Shown: positions 47,501 to 59,702, numbered from the stretch's first letter. The stretch: 64,000 nucleotides of DNA from Collybiopsis luxurians FD-317 M1 (GCA_000827265.1 KN834749.1:3088068-3152067), one strand, 5' to 3'. Numbers and translations: made by a program. The notes: a model not told the origin generated them from the letters alone.

Positions 47501-49461
47501 ATGTCATCTTCTCAAGCATTTTCCAACCAGCCTATCGCATCATCAAGTGCTTCAGGAGGGTTGCAACCCTGACTGATTATCAAAATTCTGCAGTCCCTTC
47601 AATCGGCGTCCATGGTTCCCTTTTCCAATGCTGTTCCCTCTGCTCCCCCAGCGGCCAAGAAGATGCAATGTGTGGCCTTTGAGTGCAGTACACGTCTCAG
47701 CTATCCCTCGATTTTTATTATGGATCGCGTTCCCTCTATCCTTCCTACCGGTCTCCAGCCCATCTACGAAGATGCTTATCTCGCCAATTCAAGTCCTGAG
47801 GTCTTGGATAGGGTAGCTGCTGATGAGTGGAAGGACATTTTCGGACATTACCCATCTTGCAAATACTGCGCATTGCATAACCTTCAATCCACTTGCTCCC
47901 TTCACCCTAATTCCTTGTCCTGTGCCACTTGCAAAGTGAACTATCCTTCTAGCAAGAAGTTCTGTTCCTTCAAGAGTGTCTTTCAACTCCTCCAATTCCA
48001 TATCCTTGCCAAACTCCCCCTCATTGTTGCATATTGTTTCATCTCAAGTCAGGGATTATTTACTATTCGGGACAAGGAATGGACTGCTTTAATGATGGGG
48101 TTACAAAATGTTCCTTACTATGGTAGTCATCCCGAGGAGTTAGGATTATCGTCGGATAGACCGAAGGTTCTGGAAGGCAAAAGGAAAGCAGGTAAGTCTG
48201 GTGTATCTGTGATAGGATAAGTGCTCATCATCATTCTAGTCATCTCTTTGACCGCCTTTTGCAAGAGTCAGCTCCTTCAGCAAGAGAGGGAGCTTCTAGG
48301 GGAGCCGAGTTGTGAGCAAGTCATTCTGGCTCCGTCTCGCAAAGGAAAGGAGGTTGTTCATGACCCTGTAGATATTGATGTCGAGATGGAGGCTCCCGAC
48401 GCTGTGGAATCCATGGAATTGGACTACCCAGAGGAGGTCCCTTCCACCTCTGCTCTTGTTCCTGCAGCGCCTGCTCTCGCTTCGATGAAGCCTGCAGTCA
48501 TTTGGAAAGTCAACGATAGGCAATCTTATCGTGAGGTTTCCGGTTTGAAAACTTGGTTTTTTGAACCTCTCATCAAACCGGTTCCTTCTGACGGTACTAT
48601 CCCATCTTGAGATGACAGTAAGTTTTTCTTTTTGAGCATTGTTTTTTACTTGTACAGTCATCTTAACTAACTCCATTTCTAGTGATTCGCGCTGTGATCA
48701 AATGCATCATTACATGAGTTGCTGAGCTGTTGTCCAGTTGCGGTAAGGTAATGATGGAGCAAGATCTCTGGGCTTTGGCGGATGGATTGGTTCAAGGTGT
48801 TTTTAATGATCTCGAGGAGCAAATGGTGAGTAACTCCTTCATTTCCAGCCTTTCGTTGTATCACTAATTGTTTCTACATCCCCTTCATAGAAACATCCCT
48901 CTTCCAAACCTCCCACCCCTTTCTCAAATTCTGGGTTAACCCAGTTCATCGAGTCTCTCTCGATGATCAATTTGTCCTCTGCCAATATTGTTGATGCTCA
49001 GCAAGATGAGCTCCTCTGAGCCTATCAGGAGTATCAAGCTTTGTCGCAGAAGTCAGATTGTTTGGAGACCAAGAATCTCCATTTGCAGGAACAGGTGTCT
49101 TCATGGGACGGTCAGTTGGAGGAGAAGGATGAGGAGCTAACTCATCTGAAATCCTTTGTGAGGCATTTCAAGGGCGACGTTCTGTCATCAGTGAGTTTCT
49201 TCCTCCTTGTTTGACTGACTTAGGATTTAATGGAATTTTTCATAGGAGATTCAGCAATTGAGAGAGGTGTTGGAGGGGCAAAAGAGCGAGATCAAGAGTT
49301 TGAAGGTGAAGTTGGCTGCGAGTGAGGAGGCCCTCTGAGTTGCCGCAGAGGAGTCACAGTCGTGGGATGCAGAACTTTCCCAGCTCCGACAGCTTTTTGA
49401 GTCAGTTTGGGGACAGTTCGCAGCTGCTTCACCCTCAAAACCTTCGTCTAGTAGTTCCTAG
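47501..49461 (+). pseudogene. Accessory gene A of the Ty3 element (antisense)
   Basis: Plus-strand, spliced gene opposite to gag-pol. Exon 1 (47,501-48,191) encodes a serine-rich start (MSSSQAFSNQPIASSSASGG) and a cysteine-rich block CKYCALHNLQSTCSLH / SLSCATCKVN that could bind zinc. Introns with GT...AG ends fit at 48,192-48,239, 48,618-48,682, 48,826-48,890 and 49,191-49,245. The middle is acidic (DPVDIDVEMEAPDAVESMEL). The C-terminus is coiled-coil (HLQEQVSSWDGQLEEKDEEL; EIQQLREVLEGQKSEIKSLK) and ends in a serine run. Five in-frame TGA codons each fit CGA decay, so this copy is dead. The family is not recognised; role unknown. Confidence 0.65.
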
Positions 49462-49751
49462 GACTTTTCAGCTCGTAGCTTTCCTTGTGCCTAGATAGAT
49501 CCCATATCGCGTGAATGGTTTCTTATCTCATATCTCTTCTCTCTTTAGATAGCTAAATGATTTTATATCTTTCCCAATTAATTCTTTTTTCTTTTTTTTT
49601 TTTGGGCCCCTCTCTTGTGTGAATAAGAAAATTGCCCCAGGTTCGAAATAAGAGATCTCCTGAGAATCGAAGTATTCAAAAACTTTCCATGAGGCGTATG
49701 CATGTGGCTGCACATTTTGTTCCTTATTAGGTTTGTATTGGGCATCCTTGT

Positions 49752-49762
49752 CTCAATAAAAG
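49752..49762 (+). promoter_or_regulatory. TATA-like box of accessory gene B
   Basis: CTCAATAAAAGG lies about 58 nt upstream of ATG 49,815, matching the arrangement before accessory gene A. Confidence 0.4.
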
Positions 49763-49814
49763 GACACTTTTTTGAGACTCTTTCCCTATCCTCATTTCAA
49801 GATCCTCCCTTGTC

Positions 49815-50758
49815 ATGGCTTCCCCTTCTCCCTTTGACTCTGCTTCATTCCTAGATCATCTTGCTGATGCTGCTGAGAGTATTTCTCAAGTCATATCTGA
49901 TCAGGACATCCTTGTGAACCAAGCTCGTTGTGAGTTTGGGCAACTGCAGAGGGTTGTTAAGGGTCAATCCAATGAGATCCATGAGTTGCATGAACTCTTG
50001 AGTCAAACTACGCAGGAATTTGCTGATAAGATGCTCGAGTTGTCTGTATGTCTTTTCGACTCGTCGTAGGGTTTCCATGGCTCACTGATCCTTCCTAGCG
50101 AGACACCCAGGAAGCCAGATATCTTCACGAAACTGCTGAAGTGACCATTAAGGAGCAAGATTGGGTTATTAAGGAGTTGCAAGACTCTGTTGTCGAGTCC
50201 CACAACCTCCAACTGGCTGCTGAAGCTTTGGCCCAGGGGTGTGGAGTTGAATTATCTCAATTTCATGGCGTTTACAAGGAGCTTTGTCATCTCTTGAATA
50301 TTGGAGATCTGCCCTTGGAACCAGTAACTACTAGCACCGTTGCCCCTATGGATGTATGGGGTGGTCCTTCATCTGAATCCTTTCCTTTCGAGACAAAGAG
50401 TGACTCCACTCCCGATTCCCTATCCAATTTTGTTCCTTCTCTCAATACCACTTCCCTTCCCAGTACTCTCATCGAGACTCGCAATACATCTCCTGTAGTG
50501 ATCTTTTTGTCTGGTCACCCTAATGCCTACTTTGTTCGCACTGGGGAGGATCCTTTGACCTATTCATTGGTCGAGAAGAATGAAGATGAATTGGCAGATC
50601 CCAGCCTCCATATGGCTCTGTCCTTGCAGGATATATGGGAGCAGATGGAGATTGAGCGTGTTGAAGATTTATATGCCCGGGAACTGGAGGAAGTATTTGG
50701 AATCCCTTTCAATGTTCGAGCCAAACATGACAAATTAAGCGAGTCGTCCTTTGACTAG
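49815..50758 (+). CDS. Accessory gene B of the Ty3 element, intact
   Basis: Two exons (49,815-50,045 and 50,099-50,758) joined by a 53-nt intron (GTATGT...TTCCTAG) give about 296 residues with no internal stop. The N-terminus (MASPSPFDSASFLDHLADAA) leads into a long helical, probably coiled-coil region (about residues 30-130: GQLQRVVKGQSNEIHELHEL, TIKEQDWVIKELQDSVVESH). A serine/threonine-proline-rich middle and an acidic C-terminus (ARELEEVFGIPFNVRAKHDK) follow. No known family is recognised. It converges with pol (end at 51,085) and shares its promoter style with gene A, so the two probably form a module. It is the only coding region in the element without a premature stop. Confidence 0.7.
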
Positions 50759-51087
50759 TCCCTCTGTTCCAGCCTTCTGTACCTGTATATCCCAATCTAT
50801 GCCCACTGTATGCTTTATTTCCCTGAAATAGAATCATGAATTTGTTATGGTTTTTGATAATAATAAAGAGAAATGTGTCGAGAAATTGGAAACGAAAACT
50901 TGAAGTATTGCTTTTACCCCCCCTTTAAGGTTGAGGTTTCGATTTCGAGAGTTGTTTCTCCCGATTAAATGACAGCTTCGACTGCCTGTCTCAACTCCCT
51001 TTCCTCCTTGTCTTGCAGGGCAAGGCTTTCGAGTTTTTTGAGGAGCTCGAGAGGTAACTTTCATTTTCTCGGGTGTGCTTTCTCCTA

Positions 51088-51250
51088 CTCGTGAATCAAA
51101 TCAATACTTCCTACCATACCTTTCCAGGGAATCCAGGACTCCTCATCATACCCTTTCCATTTGATTAAATACTGGGTTCCTCTGTCTGTTTCTCCTGTTG
51201 GATGACTGTCTTTTATTGACTTGACTTCATATTCTGGTTCCCCTTTAATG
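51088..51250 (-). other. C-terminal chromodomain of integrase
   Basis: YEVKSIKDSHPTGE followed by RGTQYLIKWKGYDEESWIPW matches the chromodomain fold (first beta strand aromatic, YLIKWKGY, W). In chromoviruses it recognises methylated histone H3 and directs insertion into silent chromatin, in keeping with the nested repeats here. Confidence 0.9.
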
Positions 51251-54200
51251 AAGATTGGTGGGGGAGGCAATACGACTCGCTGGAAAGGATCCAGGTGGTG
51301 GGGTTTTAGTCTATCAACATGGAATACATTGTGGATTCATTGTAGGTCTCCCGGTAACTTGAGTTGATATGCGTGAGATCCTATTTTATCGAGTATCGTA
51401 TAGGGTCCTGTCCACTTGTGATCCAATTTTTTGGTAGGCCTTCTTGTTCAGATGTTACCCATATCCAACCAGACTTGGTCGCCCTTTTTCCAATCAGGAT
51501 TTCCGGCATGGTGGCAATTGAACTGATTTGCTGCTGCCTTGTTTGCATTGTATATTCATTGTTTTAAATATTTGTGTACTTCTTTTAACTCGGTAGCATA
51601 CTGGTTTGCTTCCAAGTCATTTACCTTTGATAGGTTAATCGAAAGTTTTGGATGATATCCTTTATTCGCAAAGAAGGGTGTTAATCCTGTAGTCAAATGG
51701 GGAGTGTTGTTGTATATGAATTCTGCGATAGGTAATAGAGCATCCCAGTTGTCTTGGTCATAAGACATATAGATTCTTAGGTATCCTTTGAGGCTTTGAT
51801 TAGTCCTCTCTGTCTGTCTGTCTGTTTGAGGGTGATACGCCATCGAGAGACATGACTCAATACCAAGTGTTTTACACAATTCCTTCCAAAACTGGGAGAT
51901 GAACAAGCTTCCATGATCCAAGATGATATCCACTGGTAGCCCATGTTTCGAGAATACATTTTCAAGGAATAGTCTTGTGAAATCCTTTGCAGTGTCTGTT
52001 GTGTGACAGGGAATATAGATGGCTTGTTTTGTGAGCCGATCTACTACTACTAGGATTGCATCAAATTGTTCCTTTCCTGCTTTCGGGAGTTGAACTATAT
52101 GGTCCATTGAAATTGAGCTCCAGGGTCTTTGCCCAATGGGTAGAGGTTTCAGATTCCCATATCGGAGAGTTCTTCTAGCCTTGGATCTTATACAAGTATG
52201 GCAGCTTTGTACGTAGTGATGTATGTCCTTGCTGCTTCCTTTCCAAAAGAACAACTGATTGAGTATCTTTTTTGTTTTCTTCTCGCCCAGATGTCCTCTG
52301 AGTGCGTGATCGTGATAGGCAGATAGTACATCTCATCAAAGGTTTGTGTTGTTAGGGACATATATACGACCTTGTCATTTAAGTAACCCATTTTTGAATA
52401 CCACATTTTTAATCTTCCCTTCTCGAATCTGCTTTATGGTGTCTCGCATGAATTCGTCTTGTTCTGCCTTTCGAATCTGTTCTAATAACAAATCCTCATT
52501 CAAAAGCAATGCTGCATTGAGTCATTCCAGAGGAATCAATATTTGCTCTCTTCCTGCTCTAGCAGAGTCCCTATCAATTCCTTTCTTTGGGTATACATCT
52601 GCTCGTCTCATCAAAGCATCTGGTTTTGCTCCCAAAGTTCTGGGTCTATAGTTGATTTGGAAGTCGAATCCTGATAAGGCCTCTGACCACCTCACTTGTC
52701 TCGCTGACAGCTGTTTGGTAGTCGTAAACCACTGCAGGTTATTGTGATCAGAATAAACTTGGATTTGAAATCTCGAACTGTCACAATAGGCTCTCCAAAC
52801 TTTAAAACATTCCACAATAGCCAGTAATTCCTTGTCATAGATATTGTAATTTATTTCAGCTGGTATCATGGACCGAGTATGAAAAGCAATCAGATGTATT
52901 TCTCCAGTTTTCAGATCCAGCTGAGACAATATTCCTGCTATTGCCCAATCCGACGCATCACATTCCAGAATAATTGGAAGTTCTGGGTCAAAATGTTGTA
53001 GCACCGGGGCATGTGTAAAGGCATTTTTTAATAAATCGAAACACCTTTGACACAACTTGTCCCAATGCCAAATGGCATCCTTTTGCAGTAGTGACATTAG
53101 GGCTTTCATTATGCTGCTATAATTGTCAATAAATCTGCAATAGAAATTTGCAAAACCCAGGAATGATTGCAGTTCTTTTATATTCCGTGGAACCGGCCAA
53201 GATGTTATGGCTTTGACTTTGGACTGATCCATTGACACTCCTTTAGGATTTATTATTACCCCCAAATATTCAACTGTGTCAGTATCGAAACTGCATTTTT
53301 CTGGTTTCGTGTATAGGTGGTTGTCTTGTAGCCTTTGTAATACCTTTCGGACTTGTTCCTCGTGGGTTTTTTTGTCATCCAAATAAATGAGAATGTTGTC
53401 CAAGTAAATAACCATGCATACATCCAGTAAATCATGGAAAATGTCATTCATAAAAAATTGGAAAGCTGAGGGGGCGTTTGTTAACCCAAAAGGCATGACC
53501 AACATTTCATAGGATCTGTATCGCATACGAAATGCTGTTTTCCACTCGTGGCCTTCTGCTATTCGGACATTGTTATATCCTGCTCTCAAATCAAGTTTCG
53601 TAAAATATTTTGCCCTTTGTAGTTGGTTGACAAGTGGGCCTATAAGGGGTAAGAGATACCTATTCTTTCTTGTGATTCAATTTAAGGCCCGATAGTCAAC
53701 ACAAAGCCTTAGGCTTCCATCCTTCTTTTTTACGAATAGAACTGGAGCCCCAGCAGGCGAGTTGGAGGCTCTAATAAACCCTTTCCCTAGCATATCATTG
53801 ATATAATCCTTTAGGGCTTTTAGTTCCATTTCTGACATGTTATAGAGTTTCCCAAAGGGAGGGTCTGAGTCCCCTTCTGTCTCAATTTTTAAATCGTACA
53901 GACAGTGTGGAGGTAAGACCTTTGCCTCTCTTGGGGAGAACACGTCCAAGAAGTCTCAATACTTCTCAGGAACATGTTTGAGTATCTCTTCTTCATCTTT
54001 TTGAGATTCTCCAGTCTCTGCTTCTGTTGAAAGTTTTTCTGTAGCTTCCCTGTTTCCTTGAATCGACTCATGAGTTGCAGATTTTTCCGTATTAGTGGTA
54101 TCATCATTATTCACTTGATTCGAGACTGTGGTGATATGCAGGAAATAGGCAGGCATCCTGTCTCATATTATAGCGTCCATTGCAGCTGCACTGATGAGAC

Positions 54201-55157
54201 TTACTGCCTTGCCTGGGAGGTTTGGACCCATTCTCCTTTCGACCTTTTCAGGTTTTCCTATCTTCATCCCTCGTTTCATACATTTTCTCCATTGCTGGAG
54301 TGCAGAGGTTTTTGAGATATTTAATACCCTTGTCGACAGGCCTTGTGGAATAGAATCCTGATGCAATTTTCTGACTTGTTTATATATCCCCCTCTGTTTC
54401 TGCTTGTATGCTGGCAGTTTCGAACTTCTTTTGTCACTCCTTTCTGCCCAAGCTTTCAATGCTTCCTCAGAGTAACCATTTCCATTTTCCCCTATATTGT
54501 ATTTATTTTTCCATTTTTTGAGATCCTTGTTGTAATCATTAGCCCAATTCATATAAAGCAACCATTCATTGAATTCCAAAACCGACGAGTCTACATCCAT
54601 ATTTTCTTGTTCATTATAGGCTGATTCATGTTTTGAGTCAGGGATTGATGTATCCTGCGTCTCGTTAGTATTCAAGTTCCATGTACCAGTGAACAAATCA
54701 ACTAGTGAAGCTGAAATTTGTTCTCTTCCTTGGAATGTCAAAGTCAAATCCTTCCAATTTATTTCAGGATTGAATTCTTTGAGCCATGGTAAACCTAACA
54801 CAATAGGAGCCGTTGGGTGTAGTTGGGTTATTAGGAATTCGACTGTTTGAATTGAACCGTCGGCAAAGCTGATAGTATCTTTAAAAATTTTTGTTATATC
54901 CCCTGCCGAAGTTGGCTGTCCATCAAATAATTCAAGTGGAATTGGAGTATCTAAATCAGAGATATTTTTTGGGAATTTTTCTGCAAGGTTTTTATTGATA
55001 AAAGAATGAGTTGCGCCCGAATCAATAAGAGTATTATAGCTTAGATTTTCGGAATTGGAGAAGGGGAAACATGTCGAGACAAGAAATGAGTTGTTAGAGT
55101 GAGACGAGAGACAAGCTGGGGATGTTTTTTCTATTACTGCCCCACGACAGACTGCTT

Positions 55158-55221
55158 GAGCAGGGTTTTTTGGATTCCAGGCTGCTCTCAGTGTGTCTCT
55201 GGAATCCCCTCCGCTTTTCCC
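55158..55221 (-). promoter_or_regulatory. Predicted -1 ribosomal frameshift signal, gag to pol
   Basis: In the gag frame the heptamer G-GGA-AAA (55,221-55,215) has the X-XXY-YYZ form. After a 7-nt spacer, GGATTCCAG (55,207-55,199) pairs perfectly with CTGGAATCC (55,180-55,172). Within the loop, GAGCAG (55,187-55,182) can pair with CTGCTC (55,163-55,158), giving an H-type pseudoknot with a 1-nt junction and an A-rich 8-nt third loop. The gag stop TGA (55,190-55,188) lies just downstream, in the first loop. Slipping by -1 enters exactly the pol frame. Confidence 0.75.
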
Positions 55222-58200
55222 AAGTTGTTTTCTATCTCGACATTCCAAATCTCGTTGTTAGGCAGGTCCCCTTCTAGAGTAAAGGTTGCAGCCCTCAACT
55301 GGTCACTTTGTTGATTGTTTATACTCGAAGTTCCATTTTTTGGAGGGTCCCAATTCTCCCAATTCTTGCAATCTTTACCAATATGATCTGATCCACCACA
55401 ATTATAGCAGAGTCCCAGTTTATGACGTCAACAGAACTCTTCAACTTGCTCAGGGGTCCTGGCAGCTCAAATTGCCTGTAGGAATTCTTCATCTCCTGGG
55501 TTTTTCGAGACTCTGTCATTTCCTCCCTGATTTTCTAAGCTTTCTCCACTATTTCCATTCTGACTCGAGGCACTCGCAAAGTCTTCAGATTGTCCATATA
55601 CTGTACCACTAATATTGTCCGAATTTACATTACTGTCCCAAGCTGCAGCTCCTCTTTGTCGAATGGTCCAATTACCTTGATTCCTACCTTGTTGACCCCC
55701 TGCCTGTTGGGGGTTATTACTATTGGATCCTTGTTGCGGGTTAGAGTTTTGAGGATTCAATGGGGCCATAGGATTATACATCCTGAAACCAGAATTTCCT
55801 CCACGAGAATGAGCCGCATTGGTTGCACAAATTGAATTGTCCAACTCCTGGAATTGCTGTACCCATTGTGGATAATTCTGAGGGGGATGAGTTTGAGCCG
55901 CTACTGTCATGTCGAGACTCCTTGCTACCGCCCCTCAGAGCATTGCTACTAATGCCGTGTCATTGTATCCCATCTTGAACGCATATTCCTGGAATCGAAT
56001 AATAAATGTCACAAATGATTCATTGTCCATCTGTTTGATCCAGGCCAGTTTCACCTGTGCATCTCGTGCAGGATCAAATAATCCAAAATACGATGTGAAT
56101 TCTGCGACAAAATCAATCCAAGTATGGAGAGCAGGGATGGGGATCCCAGCCTCTTCCTGTTTCAGCAAATTATTGTAGTGAGTAGCTGCTGCCCCTGTCA
56201 GATATGAGACAGCAAAACCAATTTTATCTGAGTCATTCTCGTAGATAGTAGGTTTGGCCATGAAAGTGCGATGGACTTGTGAGAGGAAAGGTTCCCATTT
56301 CCACCTATCAGAACCATCGAAAGGGTCAGGTTTTTTGACATCGAGTTTCGCTTCCTTATTTAATCAATCTTTTTGCTGATCGAATTCCAGAATCTGACTT
56401 GCGTCTTGTCCTGCAGGACCCGGTTCTCCTCTCTCACCTCTGGGGCCTCGTACAGCTACCCATCCATTTGCTGGGTGCCAATATGTGTCGTGATTCGAAC
56501 CCCAATTGTCAGGATCGTCAGGTGGTCCTCCTGGGCTACCTGGTCCTCTTGGTCCCCCTGGTCCCCCTGGTCCACCACCTCCAGATCCCCCTCTAAAACT
56601 GCCATTTCTACTACCTCTTTCTCTTTCCAAATTTCTGTCACTAATTCCTCCCGTCTGCATGACTCCTCCATATGGGGGTCCTCCTGGAGGTCCTCCTGGA
56701 GCTCCTGCTACTCCATACCCTCTGTAGGTACTGGCACAATTTGAGTAGTCATATGTCGGCTCTGCTACGTAGGGTCTATATTCTCGAGTCCCCAATCTCC
56801 AATATTGTTCAGCTGGAACTCTCACAGATTCCTGACGCGTCAAGACGATAGGGTGATAATCATTTGTTACTCATCCAGGTGTTCTATGTGGAATTGCAGA
56901 TATCAAGTCAAAATTTCTGCCAGTCGGATGGACATATTGCCTAGGAGCAGCTGTAAATACAGGTGGAGTGAATCCTGCGGCCTGCGGAATGGTTTCCACA
57001 ACTACTGGTGGTGGGACATGCACTGTTTGTTGAACTGCAGGCTGTTGAGGGGGGACTTCTGTGATTCTCGGTGGTTCAGAAGTCTGGCGACTCGATTCCC
57101 TAGCGAAAGGATTAACCACTTTCCCTCTACCCTTTACATTTCGTAGGGGAGTGAATTCCTTTTTCTCTAGTGGGGGCATTGGGTGATGAGTCTTGAGAGC
57201 TGAAGGGCAAAGCTGGTCTTCAGAAAATGCGAGATCCCAGTCATCTCAACTTCTCACGAAGTTAAATCCTTCATTCTCAAATTCATTCCTTTCCCCTGAG
57301 GGTGGGGCATATGCCATATTCCACCATTTTACCTGACCTGGTCCCGACATCTCCCATTGGTTTTGCTGTTCACCAACTCAGGCTGTGTTTCCAGGATCTG
57401 AATATTGAGACGAGAAAGGAATTTCAGGTCCGGTGGTATTTGGGGAATTCACCAAACCCCTTGCATTCCAACCCGGTCCTTCCAACTGATTATTCTCATG
57501 GAAAGTTTTGGGTGTTTCTCTTCTATGATATGTCGGACCATCAGTCCTGAATCCCAAGTGATTCGGCCATAATGAGCATCCCAAATTGGGCTCTGTCACT
57601 GTTTGTTCAGGATATTGACCCACAGGGTGAGATTCATTAGCAAAATGAGTCATTGATACAGCATACTTGTCTTGGGCAGCCCATCTTTCCAATCGTAGAG
57701 CTGCATCGAGAGGAATTTCACCTCCAATATGTACTTTTGAGCTTCCAGCTTGCAAATGTTCTGCTCTGGGAGAGAAAATCTCCTGCTTGGTTTGGGTTTT
57801 GAGACTCGTATGAGGATCCCCTGTGGTCATAGCAACTTCCGGCTCATCTGTCACTGATTCCATCTGGGCTCTTAGTACCCATGAGCCTCCCACATCTCCA
57901 TGGATTCTCTCCTTGTACTGCTTCGCTAGGTGAATATCCTCATCTCGAGGATTTATCACACTCATCAGTGTGTCGCTGGCATTTTGCAATGCCAAATGTC
58001 TCGCAGTTCTTTCTGAAAAGAATTCATTCTCCTCCTTTCGAGACTTTCCTGAGGAGGGTTTGAGTTCCCAAACCCCGTTGGCTGTTCTCACCTGGTGTTC
58101 ACCCCTTTCTTTGGGTACTATTAGCAGCCTGCGGTCTAGTTCAGTGGGTGGAAGTTGCCTCGACTCTTCCAGATCCTCATAACTTGGAGTAGTAGTATTT

Positions 58201-59687
58201 CCCATAGATCTACAATACTCCTTTGCCACCTGAGCTATTTTCTGCTGGTCCCAAAATTGACTGGTATAACTGTAACCCCCACTAAGGTCATCTGCTCTCG
58301 CGGATCATCCTTGTTCCACTTTATCTAATAGTGATAACATAGGAGAGTTCAGTGTTTTCCTCTCTTCATTATCCACTATTGTATTGAGTGGAAAATTGAT
58401 TTGCGATTTTTGTATTGACTCAAGACACCTCATGGTGGCCTCATTCACCATTTCCATTTGTTCAGGATTCATAATCAGCTGTGATAGCCATAGGGCTCCT
58501 TCATATACTTCTTTCGACTGGAATATTTCATTATTTATCCCATTAGGTAATTGGGAAGGTTGTTGCATTAGACATTTCCAAAAATAGGCAGCTAGTACCC
58601 AGAAATTGTCCTTCGTTTCTGGGTCTTGACCATTAATAATTCGAATATAATATCGCATTGCCTTTATTAATTCGAAATGTGTGCATTGATTGATTTGAAG
58701 TAAATCAACCAATTGATGTGTTAATTCTGTTGACAGTACGACACAAACATTCTGATAGGGAGGGGACATTAAGGAACTCTTGCGGTTCCAATTCTGTGTC
58801 TCCTTCATGAATTCTTCTGTCATTGGAGGAGCAGGTAACGGACTGCTTTGCTCCAGTGAAGAGACAGTTCTTCTACCTATACTGGGGATTGGGCTCAACA
58901 ATCCCTGAGCCTGTATCGCATCACTTTCTACTATCAGAGTAGACCATTTTAAATTGAACGGAGACTGTGGGCCCCTTACTGAGAGTGGACCCAATGGGTA
59001 TAACCCCCGACTCGTCTCTCATTCTGATTGTTGCAATGCAAATTTAGATTCTTCTTCTCTTGGTGTGAGAGGAAGTGGACATCTGATATGTTCTAATGGG
59101 GAGATGACCTCATGTCTCGCTCCTATAGATGTATATTGTGTCACTGGAGATATGCCAATATCTTCATAATAATCCTCATTCTCAGGATGAGTTGGCGTGT
59201 GGAAGGGGCGTGTTAAGCTGACTCCCACACTAAAGCCTCAAGGATCTTCTGGGGAATGAGTTAATTCTGATAAATGAATTGTTTCTTGTTCCCTTCCTTT
59301 CTCAGGTGTTATTGGGGCACTTTGTGTTGGCCTCATGGCTAGCCTCGAGTCAGCTCTAGCTGCCATATGATATGGCTGACCTCGCTGGGAGCGACTCGAA
59401 ACATATGGTGTCGAGACCAGGTGTCCCGGAACATGAGGAGATCTGTGTTCAACAGGATTTTCCAGGTCAAATGGGTTTCTATCATTATGTTCCAAAATTT
59501 TCCCCATTCTTGAGGGTATGGCACCTCTCGCAGGTGCTGATGAAACTGAGCGGTTGTCCAGTGTAGAAGCTCCATGTCGCTCCTCTCTTCTCTGGAACCT
59601 TGTAGCTCTTGCTGCTCTTTGGCATTCTTGTTCTTGACACTGTCTTTCTTGTTCACTTACAAAACATTTCGCAGGTTCCCCAGACAT
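55188..59687 (-). pseudogene. Gag of the Ty3 element
   Basis: A single frame from ATG 59,687 (MSGEPAKCFVSEQERQCQEQ) to TGA 55,190-55,188, about 1,500 codons, much longer than typical Ty3 Gag. The first 900 codons are arginine/proline-rich and of unknown function. A collagen-like Gly-Pro tract (GPGGPGGPRGPGSPGGPP; GPRGERGEPGPAGQD) lies at about 56,400-56,650. The capsid region follows (KIGFAVSYLTGAAATHYNNL; ESFVTFIIRFQEYAFKMGY), then an asparagine/glutamine-rich linker and zinc knuckle CYNCGGSDHIGKDC at about 55,365-55,410. About ten premature TGA codons interrupt it, each explicable as CGA decay. Confidence 0.9.
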
Positions 59688-59702
59688 CTCAGTGATGGAG
59701 AG

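Larger units (their letters stand above)
51085..55221 (-). pseudogene. Pol of the Ty3 element (PR-RT-RH-IN-chromodomain)
   Basis: One frame entered by -1 shift at 55,221. The aspartic protease has LIDSGATHSFI near 55,020. RT motifs include [31 protein letters not shown] and the active site YLDNILIYL (family YLDD; the asparagine codon AAC fits a CpG change). RNase H has ECDASDWAIAGIL and YSDHNNLQWF. Integrase has a zinc finger (HGHL-type GHLGEKKTKKIL, CHTCIRSKA) and DDE core (SISMDHIVQLP, LPVDIILDHGSLF, TDRQTERTNQ). A GPYTI module and chromodomain (TQYLIKWKGYDEESWIP) end at TAG 51,085. About ten premature stops, all TGA, lie at expected arginine positions. The chromodomain suggests targeting to heterochromatin. 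Confidence 0.95.
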
